Assembly: GCA_017591395.1 (NCBI GenBank)
Contig: WEDG01003391.1
Span: 62,001-126,000, forward strand
Direction: 5' to 3'
Length of the DNA stretch: 64,000 bases
Origin: Schistocephalus solidus
Taxonomy: Eukaryota; Platyhelminthes; Cestoda; Diphyllobothriidea; Diphyllobothriidae
Below are positions 25,831 to 38,079 of the stretch, piece after piece (the first letter of the stretch is position 1; each line of letters begins with the position of its first letter). The position numbers and the translations under genes are program-made. Under the pieces are notes generated by a model. The model worked only from the letters and a program-made list of their open reading frames with translations. It was not told where the DNA came from and searched no databases.

Positions 25831-27119
25831 AAAGTGCTTGCTGCTCCTATATATATATAGCTGTGGAAGTAGTGGCAAATCAACGGAGACTGAGATGGCC
25901 ATTTCTGGCTTCAAAGTTTTCATCAACATCCCATAACTAAACACGAGGTTTGCAAAACCAGGAATTTTAATGCAGACTTTGTGGCCATTGATCGTTAAGT
26001 CCAACGTTCCACTGCACACCCATGATCAGTAATATGTATTAGTGTGGGAGTACCCATTGTCAATTTGCTTCAAAATAGTTCCCACAATGGATGAAAATAT
26101 TTAACGCTGCAATGAGAAAGCGTTCCTCCAACTGCTATCGTTGTTTTGTAGTAGCCATAGTGAAACAACCAGTTGGTCACGCAAGCCCTCATATTGCGTG
26201 ATGTTGTCTACGCGATGGTACTTGCGGTCAACCTCAAGAAATTCTTGCAAATTTCTTAACATGGTGGTACAACCAGGTTAATACTGATCAAGTTGATTTT
26301 ACCATTCACTGGTATACAAGGAGGATGAAGGCCAAGGGTCAGTTCGGCTGACGGCCAGTGTTTCCTCATCACTGCGATGCCTAATGACTTTGACCTGCAT
26401 GACCAATCTCCATATCAAAACATTTAAAGTATAGGACACAGTAAGTAAACTTGTTCCACTACACCTTTGGGACGGTATCTTTAGCTCGCGACAGTGCTGC
26501 AATTTGAACACCTGCACAGTTCATTTATCGTGTAAGAGATCCAGACATTCCTTACATCGGTCGCAGAATATACGTTTGACCTGACGTAATTCAGCTCTTC
26601 GGGCTGCGCACAGTTCCCTGTAGTTGACGCTTAGGGTAATTATTTTACAAAGCTCGCGGAATAGCCGTTGGATTGGAATAAGCGGTAGTTCTGCGTTATT
26701 TCTATTTCCAAAGGATCATCCTTACTTTTTGACGAATAAACACAAAAGCCTAGGGTTCCTAAGCCGCTTGTTTATGCTCTGCTAGGTGACCCACTTCCCA
26801 ACTGAGAGTTATCGACACACAAGGGTCTTCCCTGTTGACGCTTGTTGAGAGTTTACAGACGTGCGGTTTTAGAATGAACACACATCTAGTATGTTGATGG
26901 GGATTTTAAAATTTATTATCTTGCAATTTGATTCCAAGTTATTGCAGTCACGGCAGGAAAGCCGCTTTTACTGCGGCGCTTTCCGGTTTCCTGCTAAAGT
27001 CACCATAACTAAAATGAGTGCTTAACTAGAATGATTTTTTCCCAGTTATTTTTGGCACTCATATTGTATAAAAAGCCTAAAAATATGCCCTTCTTGTTCG
27101 TTTGCTGTCGTAAGTGATG

Positions 27120-28412
27120 TCTTTTCTAATTTTCAATTTGATGGAAAGGTATCTTCCTGTCTAAAAACGTTTTGCAATTGCGTGATTTTTGAGGATAGTG
27201 GACTGTCTGACTGCGTCTATTTAATGCACTCCTAGAAGTTTACAACATATATCGCCTCCACTGTACAATTTAATGAGCCCTATACGGCAACCACTCATAA
27301 GCTTCGAGGAATTCGGGCTTCTTCCCAAAAGGAGCGTGTATGCCATGCAATTTCGAAACCCTAAGTGTCGGTACAATGGCACCTTGAGTTGAAAATTATT
27401 TCGAAGGTTTTGAGCTGTTTAACAACTGGTAGGTACACCTTCACCAGGTAACTTTTACAGAGAGGAGGGGCCAAAAAGTAATATTCTTACTCTGGTTGCC
27501 TAAAAAATATATTTGGACTAACACGAACGCCAGAAAGCGGTTAGAATGAGCATATTACTGAAGTAGTCAGGTTTTTGCTGAATTTGTTTTTTTTCTGGCG
27601 ACTTGAAGACGTTCAATCAAAGCTCGGCATCCTTGCGTGACCAAAGTATCTTCGCAGTTTGCTGCATGATAATCCATCTTACTGCTGCACCCAATTATTT
27701 CTTCCCAGCTGAGATCAAATGTCGGTTAACGTTTCAGGAGGAAAAGAGCAAAGTCTCAGATCAGGCGCATAGGAACCATGCCTCAAGTATATGACGTTTT
27801 TTTTCAAATTTTCAACTTGACGGAATGGTTTCTCCCGGTTGCAAAAAATTTGCAAGTATGCGATTTTTTAAGACCGTCCACTTTCTGTTAAACTAGCGTT
27901 GTGTCCGTCGATTAAGTATTTGCTCCCTAAGAACTTTAAGAATTGACACAATTTTATGCTCCCTATATAGCACTCAGTCAGTAGCATCGAGAAATTAAGA
28001 AGTCTTCTTTAAAGGAAAGTCTAGAGCGTAGGGCGGAAACCCTGCGTCCCGGTGCAACCGCAGGTTGAGTTAATACGTAGAATCAAAAAGTACGCTCAAT
28101 AAAGGATATGCTTACTGATGATCTCTGGAAAATATATTTGGATTTACAAGAAAGATAGAAATTAGGGGGACTGATCCTTTTACTTAAGTGGGTATTTCTT
28201 TCCCGACTGGTTTTCTTTCAGGTGACCAAAAAACGTGCAATCAAATGCTGGAATCCTGGCGTGACTGAAAAATCTTGGAAGTATACTGCATGATAATTCA
28301 TATTACAATCTCATATAAGTACTTCTTCTGAACCAAGATCATAATTCAAATTTGAGTTAACGTTTCATGAGGAAACAGGCAAAGACTTAGCCTAAAATAC
28401 GAGGTGTTTGGT
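27120..28412. repeat. Diverged tandem duplication, ~625-bp offset
   Basis: 27120-27795 and 27796-28412 share ordered landmarks: 'tctaattttcaatttgatgga' against 'caaattttcaacttgacgga', 'gttcaatcaaagctcggcatcct' against 'gtgcaatcaaatgctggaatcct', and 'ctgcatgataat' in both. Divergence is high with many indels, so the event is old. No coding content is conserved. Confidence 0.7.
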
Positions 28413-28439
28413 CATTACGCTCCTAAATTGAATGCAGGC

Positions 28440-28800
28440 CTGGGGACAATGACTCAAGCAGTTCGCTTCTCACGCGGTTTACACCATTTGCGTGAAGTTC
28501 AACCTCACTAAATGTTGAGGTATGACCGGGTTCCATCAGATACATAACCCCCTGAGATCTAGCGTCTTCCCTTACTACTCTGCTTCATTTTCGGCCAGTT
28601 GCCTCCGAACTATTCTTCCAGTTTCTCCAATATAGTTGCTGTGTCCGTAACTGCAGCAGATCTGGAAACTGACTTCAGACGTTTTCTGCTGCGATAATGA
28701 GTCGTTCGACCTGCCTCACGTCTGTGTGAAACCCAAACTCCAGGGCTTGCAGGAAGGCCTCAGATTCTTTTGAGGCATACCTGAGACTTCGCAAGGCTGC
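28440..28800 (-). pseudogene. Penelope-like element fragment with GIY-YIG endonuclease motif
   Basis: Minus-strand translation around 28600-28690 gives a CC pair followed after nine residues by NYIGETGR and an RR pair. This matches the start of the GIY-YIG nuclease of Penelope-like retroelements, where a Cys cluster precedes YIGETGR. An adjacent frame upstream (28690-28800) reads LEFGFHTDVRQVERLI, and stops follow at about 28570. No reverse transcriptase was found beside it, so this is a truncated dead copy. The family call rests on the short motif. Confidence 0.6.
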
Positions 28801-30355
28801 ATGCACGATAGTTCAACCGACAATTTCGACGATGTCCAACGTATGCTCCACGGAAGGGTGGTGCAGGGACGGTGACTTGCGCATGATTTAGTTAAAAGTG
28901 ACAGTAGACTAGCGCTGCATCTACCGCACTCTCTCCTCCTCCCCTACCTGAGCCCGGTGTCATAACAGAGTCAAGAAGACCGGAGATGGGAGAAAGCGCA
29001 GGTGGATGGGGCGGCCGGAGCCACCCCTGGGCGTACCATCACAGTTGGCTCGGATCCCACGGAGTGGGAGTGCCATAAAGGTCACACTAAGAAGGAGCCA
29101 TTGCAGCCTAACTCTCAGTCCACGAGTCAGCCACTGCACACAAAACACACATTGGGCTGAACACGCCATCCGAGTGTTCCCGTCAGTTGGCAACCTTCCA
29201 AGCCGTGGCTTTTAGCGCACGGTGATATTTTCAAGCGCGTCAGATTGTTTATAGTGAGGAAAATGCGCTGAGCTGTCGACCTCACTCTCTCCCCACCCCA
29301 AAAATCAGACAAACGTCCGAGTCAGTGAGTTGTCTGATGTGGGAGTGGGCGCATTGGCTGACGGGTCAGTGTACCCGTCTTCGCGCGCCACAACAGGAAC
29401 TGGCCCCATAAAGCACATACCAGGATTCACTAAATCAGGGAATAAGGAGGAGCCATCGTTGTCTGACTCCCAGTCCACTGCTCAGCCAATCGACACTCAC
29501 AGCACATACACTGTACTGACGGCGTGGTCTGGCGTAAGCATCAGATTGGCAGCCTTCCAATCCATGGTTTCTTGGATACCGTGATAACACAACCATGATA
29601 GTTCGACCGTCGATTTCGACGATGACCACCGTATGCTCCACACCACGTTGTGCAGGGACGGCGACTTGCGCTTGAATTATTTTTAAGTGATAGTAGCCTT
29701 GCGCTGCAGCTACCGCACTCTCTCCTCCTCCCCAACTGGAGTCCAGTGTCAAGACAGACTCAATAAGACTGGAGATGGGAGAGGGCGCAGGTGGCTGGCG
29801 TGGCCGGAGCCGCCCCTGGGCATACCACCACACCTGGCTCGAATCCCACGGTGTGGGAGTGCCATAAAGGCTACATTAAGAAGGAGCTATTGTAGCCTGA
29901 CTCTCAGTCGCCAGTCAGCCACTCTACACAAAACACACATTGGGCTGACAACGCGGTACGAGTTATCCCGCCAGTTGGCAATCTTCCAAGCCACGGCTTT
30001 TAGCGCACCGTGATAGTTTCAAGCGTGTCAGATTGTTTATAGTGAGGAAAATACGCTGAGCTCTTGACCTCACTCTCTCCCCCACCCCCAAACGCAGACC
30101 ACCATCCGAGCCAGTCAGCTGTCTGATGTGGGAGTGGGTGCATTGGCTGACGGGTCGGCCTACCCGTCTTCGCGCGCCACAGCCCCCATAATGCCCACAC
30201 CAGGATATGGAGGAGCCATCACCGTCTGACTCCCAGTCCACTGGTCAGCCACTCGACCCACATAACACATAAAATGGGCCGATGGCGTGGTCTGGTGTAA
30301 GCGTCAGGTTGGCAGCCTTCCAAGCCTCGGTTTCTAGGACACCGTGATATTATCA
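28800..30355. repeat. ~788-bp tandem duplication, two copies
   Basis: Unit landmarks recur at constant spacing: 'gatagttc.acc' at 28807 and 29597, and 'cagattgtttatagtgagg' at 29241 and 30029. Identity is high, with small indels. A diverged relative occurs near 58150-58280 (gggagtgtcataagggtc). The second copy is interrupted at its right end by the LINE. Confidence 0.88.
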
Positions 30356-30436
30356 GGTACACTATGATGATTGTGAGGGTGTTGTCTATGTATTAGTGTA
30401 GATGGTGTGCGCTGATGTGGCTTAGCCTCTGGTGGT

Positions 30437-31297
30437 TTACCGCAGGTTTTCGTGGAGGCATATGTGTCCTGACAGGCCCATGTGGTGTGTAAATGTGCGG
30501 GAGCAGTGAGGGCAGTGGAGGCGGGCGCGGCGACTGTATTTCGGAGCCCCAGGCACTGGTTTACCAGCCTCCGTGCGATGGATTTGCAGGTGACTGGCCA
30601 GGCCGATGTGTGAGTTGAAGTTGCGGGCGCAGTGTGGGCAGGAGAAATCGGTAGAGGCTGGGGGTATGTCATTCATGGTAGTGGGGGTGGCAGGGGCACT
30701 AAGAATGGCAGGAGCGGAGGGTGTGCATGGTGTATCGGTGTTGTTGGCATTGCGGTGAATTCCGCTGTCATGGATGCGCATGTGACTGAATAGGCCCATA
30801 CTATGAGTGAATGCGGAAGGACAGTGAGGACAGTGGAGGCGACGATCTCTGCTGTGTGTTGGTGCTCCAGGCACTGGTTCACCAGTCTCTGTACAATGGA
30901 TTCGCAAGTGACCGCCCAGGCCAATGCGTGAGGTGAATGTGCGGTCGCATTGAGGATAGTTTAGGAGAGAGTCCCCATCGCTGACGGTGGTGGTGGTAGT
31001 GAAGGCGAAGGGGTGGTGGTTGCGCTGGTGGGGGTAAAAGGCGATGAGTATTGGGGATGTGGTCTCTATGATGGTGGGAGTAATGGAATTGATGCCAGGA
31101 GTGAGGGTGTGGGAGTCTGAAGGAGGGTTGGCAGAATTTGACGTAGAAGTTGGAATTGTCGGATTGTTGTTGCATTGCGTCCGAAGATGTCCAACAAGGC
31201 CGATTCTTGCGCGGAAGCTGCGTTGAAGGCGTGGGCGTGTTGGCAGGGCCTGGGTATTGGCGTTGTTGGTCCGGTGCGCTGGTGACTTTCGTGCCAC
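30437..31297 (-). pseudogene. LINE C-terminal C2H2 zinc-finger array
   Basis: This continues the RT frame, since 31927 and 31297 are in phase. Three fingers are intact in their Cys/His ligands, each CPHC...F(T/N)...(M/I)GL..H...H, at about 30795-30860, 30575-30640 and 30440-30510. Two further finger-like segments upstream lost cysteines: the most N-terminal lost both (RPRLQ in place of C-P-x-C), and the next has YPQC, having lost one. Fingers behind the RT probably bind nucleic acid during target-primed reverse transcription, which is inference. The frame is intact from the last upstream stop to TAA. Confidence 0.85.
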
Positions 31298-33420
31298 TCT
31301 TTTGGCCTTGGCGGCCGCAATCCGGTCGGCCTCATAGATTGCTGAACCAGTCTTTACGGATCTTCTCCATGCCGGTAGATCCAGGGCTAGGTCCTCCCAG
31401 GTCGCCGGGTTGATTTACAGTTGCTTCAGCGATTTCTTCAAAGTGTCCTTGTAGCGTTGTTTTTGACCTCCCTGTCGGCGAGCACCCGTAGTGACATATC
31501 CGTAGAAAAGTCGTTTGGGTAGTCGCTCGTCATCCATTCTTACCAGGTGGCCACTCCATCGCAGTTGCACTTACCTTGGCATGGCGTGGATGCTGAGGAT
31601 TCCGGTCTGCTCCAGGACTTCCGTGTCCGGTATCCTGTCTTGTCATCTCAGTTTCAGTATTCTGCGGAGGCAGCTGAGATGGAAGTGATTCAGCTTCCTG
31701 GCTTGGTTCGAGTAGACGGTCCAGGTTTCCGCTCCGTAAAGGAGTGTCGTCATGACGACGGCCTTGTACATACTCAATTTGGTGTTCAGGTGAATACCAT
31801 GGCGATTCCACACGGAGGCCTGCAGCCGGCAAAAGGCCTGACTACCTTTGGAGATCCGTTGGGCAACCTCGTCATTGATTCTCGTGTTGCGTGACATTGT
31901 GCTTCCTAGATAAGCGAAGGTTTCCACGTTTTTGAGTTAAGCACCATTGACATTGATTCAGGGAGCATTGTATTCCGCGCTGAGTGGCGACTGGTGCATG
32001 ACAACCGTTTTGGCTGTACTGATTGTTAATCCAAAATCGGCGTAGCCTGCGGCGAAGAGGTCCATGCTCCTTTGCATGTCCTTCTTCGTCACGGTGTTAA
32101 GGGCGCAGTCGTCCGCGAAGAGCTAGTCATGGATTGTAGTCGTAGACACGCGCGTTGAAGCCTGCATACGCCTACTGTTGAGAAGGTGCCCGTCAGTTCT
32201 GTAGACGATACGGATCCCAGGCTGCTCGTCACGGTTAACTTCCATCAGCATAGCCGAGAACCTGAGAATGAACAGGGTGGGAGCCAATATGCAACCCTTC
32301 TTTACTCCGTCGGTCACTGCGAATGCTTCGGATACCGTCCCGTTGTCAGTGACTCGCGCCGTCATCCCGTCATGAAACTGACGCACCATGTGCGTGAACC
32401 GCTCAGGACAGCCAAATTTCTGCATGACTTTTCACAGTCCGTCACGATTCACCGTGTGAAAGGCTTTCGTTAGATCCACGAAGGTAGTGAATAGGTGAGT
32501 TCGCATCTCCTGACACTTCTCTTGTAGCTGGCGGGTGGCAAAGGTCATATCGGATGTTCCGCGGTGTCGGCGGAAGCCACATTAGCTTTCCGGGAGCAGG
32601 CTTTGCTCTAGGTGACCGTTCAGACGATTAAGAAGGATACGGGCGAAGATCTTCCCGGCGATGTTGAGCAACAAGATGCCTCAGTGATTATCACAGAGTT
32701 GCCGGTTACCCTTCCATTTGTAGAGATGGACGATAGTCGCGTCTTTGAAATCCTGAGGAACTTGTCCTTGGCGCCACATCTCCTGGAAGAGTGTTGTGAG
32801 TTCTGCCATCAGCCGGGGCCCACTGTGCTTGTAGACTTCCGGTGGGATTGCGTCGGATCCAGGTGCTTTACCGCTGGAAATCTGATGCACGGCCCGAATG
32901 GTTTCTCGTAGAGAAGAAGCAGGTCCAGGTCATTGTTCTTGTCGACTTGACAGAGCCGGTCAATGGCAGCATCGGAGATGGCTGACGAGCGATTAAGGAC
33001 ACTTCTAAAGTGCTCGGCCCAGCGCTTCAGAATTTGTGATTTCTCTGTCAGCAGTGTTGTGCCGTCAGAGCTGAGCAGCGGTGCGGTCCCCTTGATACGC
33101 GGGCCATAGATGGCCTTGATGGCTTTGAAAAAGTTTTTCACTTCATTGCGGTCCGCATACCCCTGGATTTCCTCAGCCTTTCGGATCATCCAGGCATCCT
33201 GCATCTCCCGCAGCCGCTGCTGTACAAGGCGCCGGCATCTGAAAAAGGCTGCTTTGGTGGCGTCAGTCCGAAGGTCCATGTAGGCATTGTGTAGTCCATT
33301 CTTCTCCGCGAGTAAGTTGCTGATGTCGGCGTCATTGTCGTTAAACCAGTCCTGTTGTTGATTGCGTGCGAGTCCGAGGACTTCGAGGGCGGTTGACTGG
33401 ATGACATTTCGCAGTTGACA
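31298..33420 (-). pseudogene. LINE reverse transcriptase, multiply interrupted
   Basis: Recognisable RT blocks on the minus strand: SSGKAPGSDAIPPEVYK (about 32880), FVDLTKAF with the first catalytic Asp (about 32480), GVKKGCILAPTLF (about 32310) and the FADD catalytic box (about 32112), followed by the thumb-like [18 protein letters not shown] (about 31700). The next residue after FVDLTKAF is His where the family usually has Asp. In-frame stops include ones just before FADD, after CDNH and after the RRILKLR segment. The frame moves by one missing base between 32940 and 32890. Not functional. Confidence 0.88.
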
Positions 33421-34344
33421 TCATCGTATCTCGACGGTAGCATTATCATCTAGGGCATGCAGGTCCTCCAGTTTCTCGTGAGCAGGCAAATTTAATAAAA
33501 GAGTATTTAACTTACCTGGCAGCCTCTTACCTTGGGCCCCTTGTCGAGGTTGCAGACGGAGCCTCCTCTTGGAGATGACAAGGCGGTGATCCGTCCATCC
33601 GTCGGCGCCGGGGATCGCCTTGGTTACCAGCACGTCCTGTCGATCTCGCCTCCGGACGAGAACATAGTCCAGCAGATGCCAGCGCCGCAACCGAGGGTGC
33701 ATCCACGTGGCCTTCTCCCGCGTCGGAAGGCGGAACAAGGTGTTGGTCAGCAGGAGACGGTGTTCCACACACGTGCGCAGAAGAAGGAGGCCGTTATCGT
33801 TACATCCACTGAGACCGTGGGGACCCAGCACTCCCTGCCAGGCAGCGTGGTCCGTCCCGACGCAGGCATTGAAGTCACCAAGGGCAATTAACTTGTCCTC
33901 TTTCGGCACAGTCGCCAGCAGGGCGTGCAGGTCCTCGTAGAATTCGGTCTTCACCGCATCAGAGCTCGTCATTGGGGGAGCGTAGGTGCTGATGATGGTG
34001 GCGAAAAGGTCTCCCCGAAGAGGCAGGCGGAGGCTTATCAAACGATTATTGATACCATGCGGCAGACAGGGCAGACGTCCCACGATGTCATTCCGGATGG
34101 CAAAGGCAACACTAGCGCCGCGTCGCTCTGTCTTTGGCCTGCTCCTCCAGAAGAAGGTGTAGCCGGCAACCACCTCCTCCAGCTGACCTTGCTCAGAGAA
34201 TGGGGTCTCACTGAGAGCAGAAATGTCCACCTTGTGGCGCGCCAGTTCCAGAGCGACTAGCGCCGTCCTCCATTCCGGCCGGTTACTCCCAGGAGTGTCT
34301 AAAAGGGAACGAACATTCCAGGCTGCTAGTGTGAATGGACTCAC
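33421..34344 (-). pseudogene. LINE apurinic-like endonuclease domain
   Basis: 307 residues. The motifs of the exonuclease-endonuclease-phosphatase fold are present: WNVR at 9-12, SETPF with catalytic Glu at 46, GDFNACVG (156-163) with Asp157/Asn159, DYVLVRRRD (226-234) and TDHR (251-254). The domain nicks target DNA to prime reverse transcription. The nuclease part looks intact, but the frame ends at TGA (33421) where relatives continue with Trp into the RT, so the full polyprotein cannot be made. Confidence 0.9.
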
Positions 34345-34859
34345 CCGAGCAGTCTGGAGGGTATGGTGAGGGGGATTTGGACGGGGGGCATTGTTGTTTG
34401 TTGAGTTTTACAACCGCGTATTTTGCGATCTGCGAGCCATGGCCGGCTGCAGAAGACGTGGTAACCAGCATTTGTTTACGGCACCTTTTCTAGCCCCTTC
34501 CTCCGCGAGGAGGCAAGCAGTGCTGTCCCTAAATAGGGCTGCTTGGACTTCCCAGACGGCTGCCGAACTCCACTATGGGTCACGATTTTGTTTTAGTGGG
34601 AGAACGACCCGAGTTAGCCTGGGCCGCCTACGGGGTTGCTGTTGCCCCTACCGTAGGACTTTTTGAGGGGGGAGGTGGGAAGTTTGGGAGTCAGACATAC
34701 CTGGTGTGGAGGCACACACAACACCGGAGACCCTCACCTGGTTTAGCCCGCTGGTTGTGACGGTTGCCCGGGGTGTGGCCGCTGGGAAGAACCCAACATC
34801 GAGGAGCCACAGGTGAGAGTTGGGTACCAGTTATAGGCGGCCACAGGAGCATTCACCAC

Positions 34860-35949
34860 CTGTTCGAGACAAACGGAGCGACCAAATGCTATCTGTGTGG
34901 TGCTACCCCTTACTAGTACCCCTACACCCCAACCATCAGTCAGAGACTTCAGATCTCTAACAGCTACTTGATCAGAGTATAGATGGATAATTAAAGTAAT
35001 GCCGCCATAACGCTTATCAGAGCGTCTGCTCGATACATATGTTAGAGGCCATAGGCGCGTAATTTAGTAGGTAAGGGTGAGCAGGTTCATTCACATCGTT
35101 TAACAGATGCGGCATGCGTTTTTGTTGAGGCGACGGCCAAAGGAGTGACCCTCTTCTCTTTGGTAAGTCCGTCTTGCCCGTTGTGCCAGCTCTGTCGAAG
35201 AGTACACAAACGATGTTATGCTCCGACGCCAGAGATCCGTATCCCTGCCCATCTCCAATAGACCGATAGACTGTCCATGTTGTCGAGGGAGTGAGAGACC
35301 AGTGCCACAACTGCGTATGCTCGCACCCTTCTCAGTTACGTCTGATGGCAGTAGAATGAACTCCATGCGGTTGAACTTCCCCCCCCCCTAACGATTAAAG
35401 GGTTATTTCAATAGATGTGGAGTTCCTTTTTGAGGGGTTACCAAAGTGCCTAATCGAGAGGATCAATGCTTTTCGACTCAATTCTTCTTTCATGCTGATT
35501 CGTTAGGGCTATACTTATTCCTGGTAATACGTTTTCCAATACATCCTGCAATGCTTATTAAACTTAATATCTGTCAAAGTTGAAAATAGTGGTTTCCCAT
35601 CTGCGCATACGATCGTGGACATCTAAAAAGGCCGCCCGAAATACTACATCGCGAGTGGCTGTGAGGATTTGGTGGGATATCTTGATCCCTGTCCCACTGT
35701 TTCGAATGGTAAAAAAGTGGTTGATATCCAAATGTGTGGTGTAAAAAGGAGATGGCATGTATACAGGACCAGTATAAAGGGAAAAAGAAGATACTCCTAG
35801 GAAAAATCGAAGCGTACTCACTAATTTTCACCCGTTTCCCCTTCGAATCTCCTGGAAATAACCACGCTACCTTGCAGTATCTCCTTCGTAAAACGCTTTT
35901 TAGACTGGCTTGGAAACTTTATATTAAAAGTTAAGATCTGTCGGTTACT
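34860..35949. other. Non-coding stretch
   Basis: It lies between the LINE 5' end and the second foldback copy. I see no gene, no RNA and no repeat that I can name. Confidence 0.5.
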
Positions 35950-37420
35950 GCAGAATAGCTGCGTACTTTTCACATGCTGACAACGAACAGTCAGTAGTAT
36001 ACACATATTGGATGATACTGATTGCAAAGGTACTGGTGAAAATCTTAGATGCGCGTTTTTCGCCGATCTTGCGCTGCTGTCGCATGATGCAGCTACAAGG
36101 AGTTCGGCTCAGCAGTAGGAAGATCCAGCGTTCCCCATGTGCGTTCGGATATATTAATTCCAATTTATACATTGCCTTTATTAATCTCCTTGAAAATAAA
36201 TCCACGAATGGTCCTTTAGCATCTTTAGAATACTCCCCAGTAGCTGATGGATGTCGGTTCAACTTTCCATATCAGGTTTCGGACGGAACCTAAAAGTTAT
36301 TTCTGAGGAAATTAATAAAGGCAGCATTCAAACTAGAACTAAGAAACTAATACGCGCGAGGGGAACGTTTGGCGACCTGCCGATGCACCGGTTACCCTCC
36401 GCACTTACGTCATGCAGCGGCGGAAGATCAGTGAAACACGCAAGTCTGGTATTTTAGCTAGTATATATTCTGGCGGTATGATAAATTATTCAGTATTTCA
36501 TCCTTTTCTCGCCATCATACCACTTGATCGGCGCGACAATCTCAGTGCTGTGTTGTAGGGAGTTGGAGAGGTAGTAACGAGTGCCACGGAGGTGAGAGGA
36601 AAGAACTGAGATGTTCTAATAAAAAGTTTAAAGTCATGTCCATATATAATTGCTTTCCCTTGAGTAAACCCACTTCAATGGGAGTTAATAGGCAAATCAG
36701 CGGCTGAGTTTGTAATCCAGTAATCCCTGATTTGTGGGAACCTGTCTATAAACTAATTCTAGCCCAAATTATCGGTGCTGTATCCAGTGCGCGAGTCACA
36801 CAGTGGACATCCACGTTAGCAACGGTCCAAATGCTGTCTTTTATCGAACAATATGACCTTAAGTACTCCAACTATATGTGTCAATCGATTTAACCTACCA
36901 GGTAAAAGTCCGGACACGAGCTCCAGTGATATTTGTTTCACTGAATGACAGCTGCGCGGGGTAAGGCTGATCTGCGCTTCCACCCGGCGTCTCTCATGCA
37001 CTCTCTGACATGTAAATTTTAATTTCCGATATTAAGTTTTTGTTTAATTTCCTCATCGGAAACTGAGTTCAATTCCCCGTGTGCAAACCTTCTCAGGGTG
37101 GGCCCGAGAAATTGAAGGAATATCCAAGCTGAAATCCACCGGCCTCAGCAGAATCACCGCATAAGGTTCACCTTCTGCCATCAGACAGTCAGTAGTATAT
37201 AACGACTTATTGATTGGTCCACTACGGCAACTAGCCACACGTCCAGATGCGTGTTTCATCCATTTTCTGCCAGTGCACGACTTAGCTACCAGGACTGTGA
37301 CTCATTAGTGGGTGCCACAACGTTCCCTGTGCATTCTTTATTCCAGTTTCTACTGTCAAACCTTTTAGTTTATTCAGAAAGGAATATGTGGACTTGTGAA
37401 CTCAGCATCTTCCATTGCCG
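35950..37420 (+). mobile_element. Foldback-type element, copy 2
   Basis: Inverted homologue of 9930-11320. Arms of similar sequence face one another around about 36250: the left arm 'gatgcgcgtttttcgccgatcttgc' region is matched, reversed, by the block ending at 36470 (gcgtgtttcactgatcttcc on minus). A further module in the left-arm orientation follows at about 37160-37420. The two genomic copies keep the same internal order, so the whole ~1.4-kb structure was duplicated or transposed as a unit. No transposase gene is seen. Confidence 0.75.
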
Positions 37421-37789
37421 GATTTCGTCGATATCAGCGGTCCAAAGGACAGCTTTTATGCAGCGATATAGGTTTAAATCCTCCGTATATCCCTCGATCA
37501 CGCCATTAAATGTTCCTATTCGCCGTTACGGATAAAAACATTTCTGATTCACAGAAACGTATCTTTTGGGTGAAAATAATTTTATTCCAACGGAATTTCT
37601 AGAGGATATTTAAGAACTACTCTTGTACTCTAGTAAGCGACACGAACGGAGCGTTCATTCCGTGAAAGTTCGACGACCAGTGCAGTCGCCCAACTATTCA
37701 GAAACTTGAAATTCATTCCAAAATTTGTTCACTTTTCCTCAAGGAACGTCCAAATAAGAGAAGTGTGTTACAGAGACGGGAACCGCAGT

Positions 37790-38075
37790 CGAGTCGCGGC
37801 CCGAGGCGAAAAGGTTGCGTGATGACGCACACCGAAACAGGCCAAGCCGGCTGGGAAAGTCGCGTGGGGAAACGGGCCGCCAATCAATGTGCGCCGCTGC
37901 ACCGAGTACGCGTGAAGCCCTGGAGCACGCCTGCAGCCCAAACATTTGAGAGGTTTTCGCGAGGGGATCCCAGCATGAGATGCGACCAATCAACATGAAG
38001 CACGTTGCAGGCCAGACGGTTCCAGAACGCACTCCGCGATTGTCACGCCATTGGCCGGAACGTTCGAGAACGCGT
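37790..38075. promoter_or_regulatory. CpG-rich block with CCAAT boxes and heat-shock element
   Basis: GC- and CpG-rich in an AT-rich neighbourhood. CCAAT occurs at about 37879 (ccaatcaatg) and 37985 (accaatcaac), with an inverted ATTGG at 38050. A perfect three-unit heat-shock element, GAAcgTTCgaGAA, lies at 38058-38070, and a two-unit TTCcaGAA at about 38020. This composition suggests a stress-responsive promoter, but no gene start is recognised on either side. It could also be a repeat with promoter-like content. Confidence 0.4.
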
Positions 38076-38079
38076 AGAA

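Larger units (their letters stand above)
25057..28439. other. Non-coding stretch downstream of the zinc-finger gene
   Basis: No coding region is recognised. It contains TA microsatellites, a hammerhead-like motif, a partial family-1 SINE tail at about 25870-25935, and a diverged tandem duplication (27120-28412). No clear polyadenylation signal was found close behind the stop at 25056. Confidence 0.5.
30355..34850 (-). mobile_element. Non-LTR retrotransposon (LINE), nearly full length, inactive
   Basis: On the minus strand the order is 5' leader (34850-34345), apurinic-type endonuclease (34344-33421), linker and reverse transcriptase (33420-31298), C-terminal C2H2 fingers (to 30437) and a short 3' UTR. 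The leader, domain order and finger-bearing tail match an abundant flatworm endonuclease-reverse transcriptase family. This copy has a nonsense codon ending the endonuclease frame, a one-base frame change near 32900 and several stops in the RT. Many of the stops fit CGA, CAG or TGG decay to TGA or TAG. Its 3' end lies inside the 788-bp repeat. Ends are approximate and no target-site duplication was identified. Confidence 0.9.

Noticed and set aside
33532..33891. Plus-strand frames opposite the LINE endonuclease
   Set aside because: Shadows of the minus-strand endonuclease; no domain of their own.
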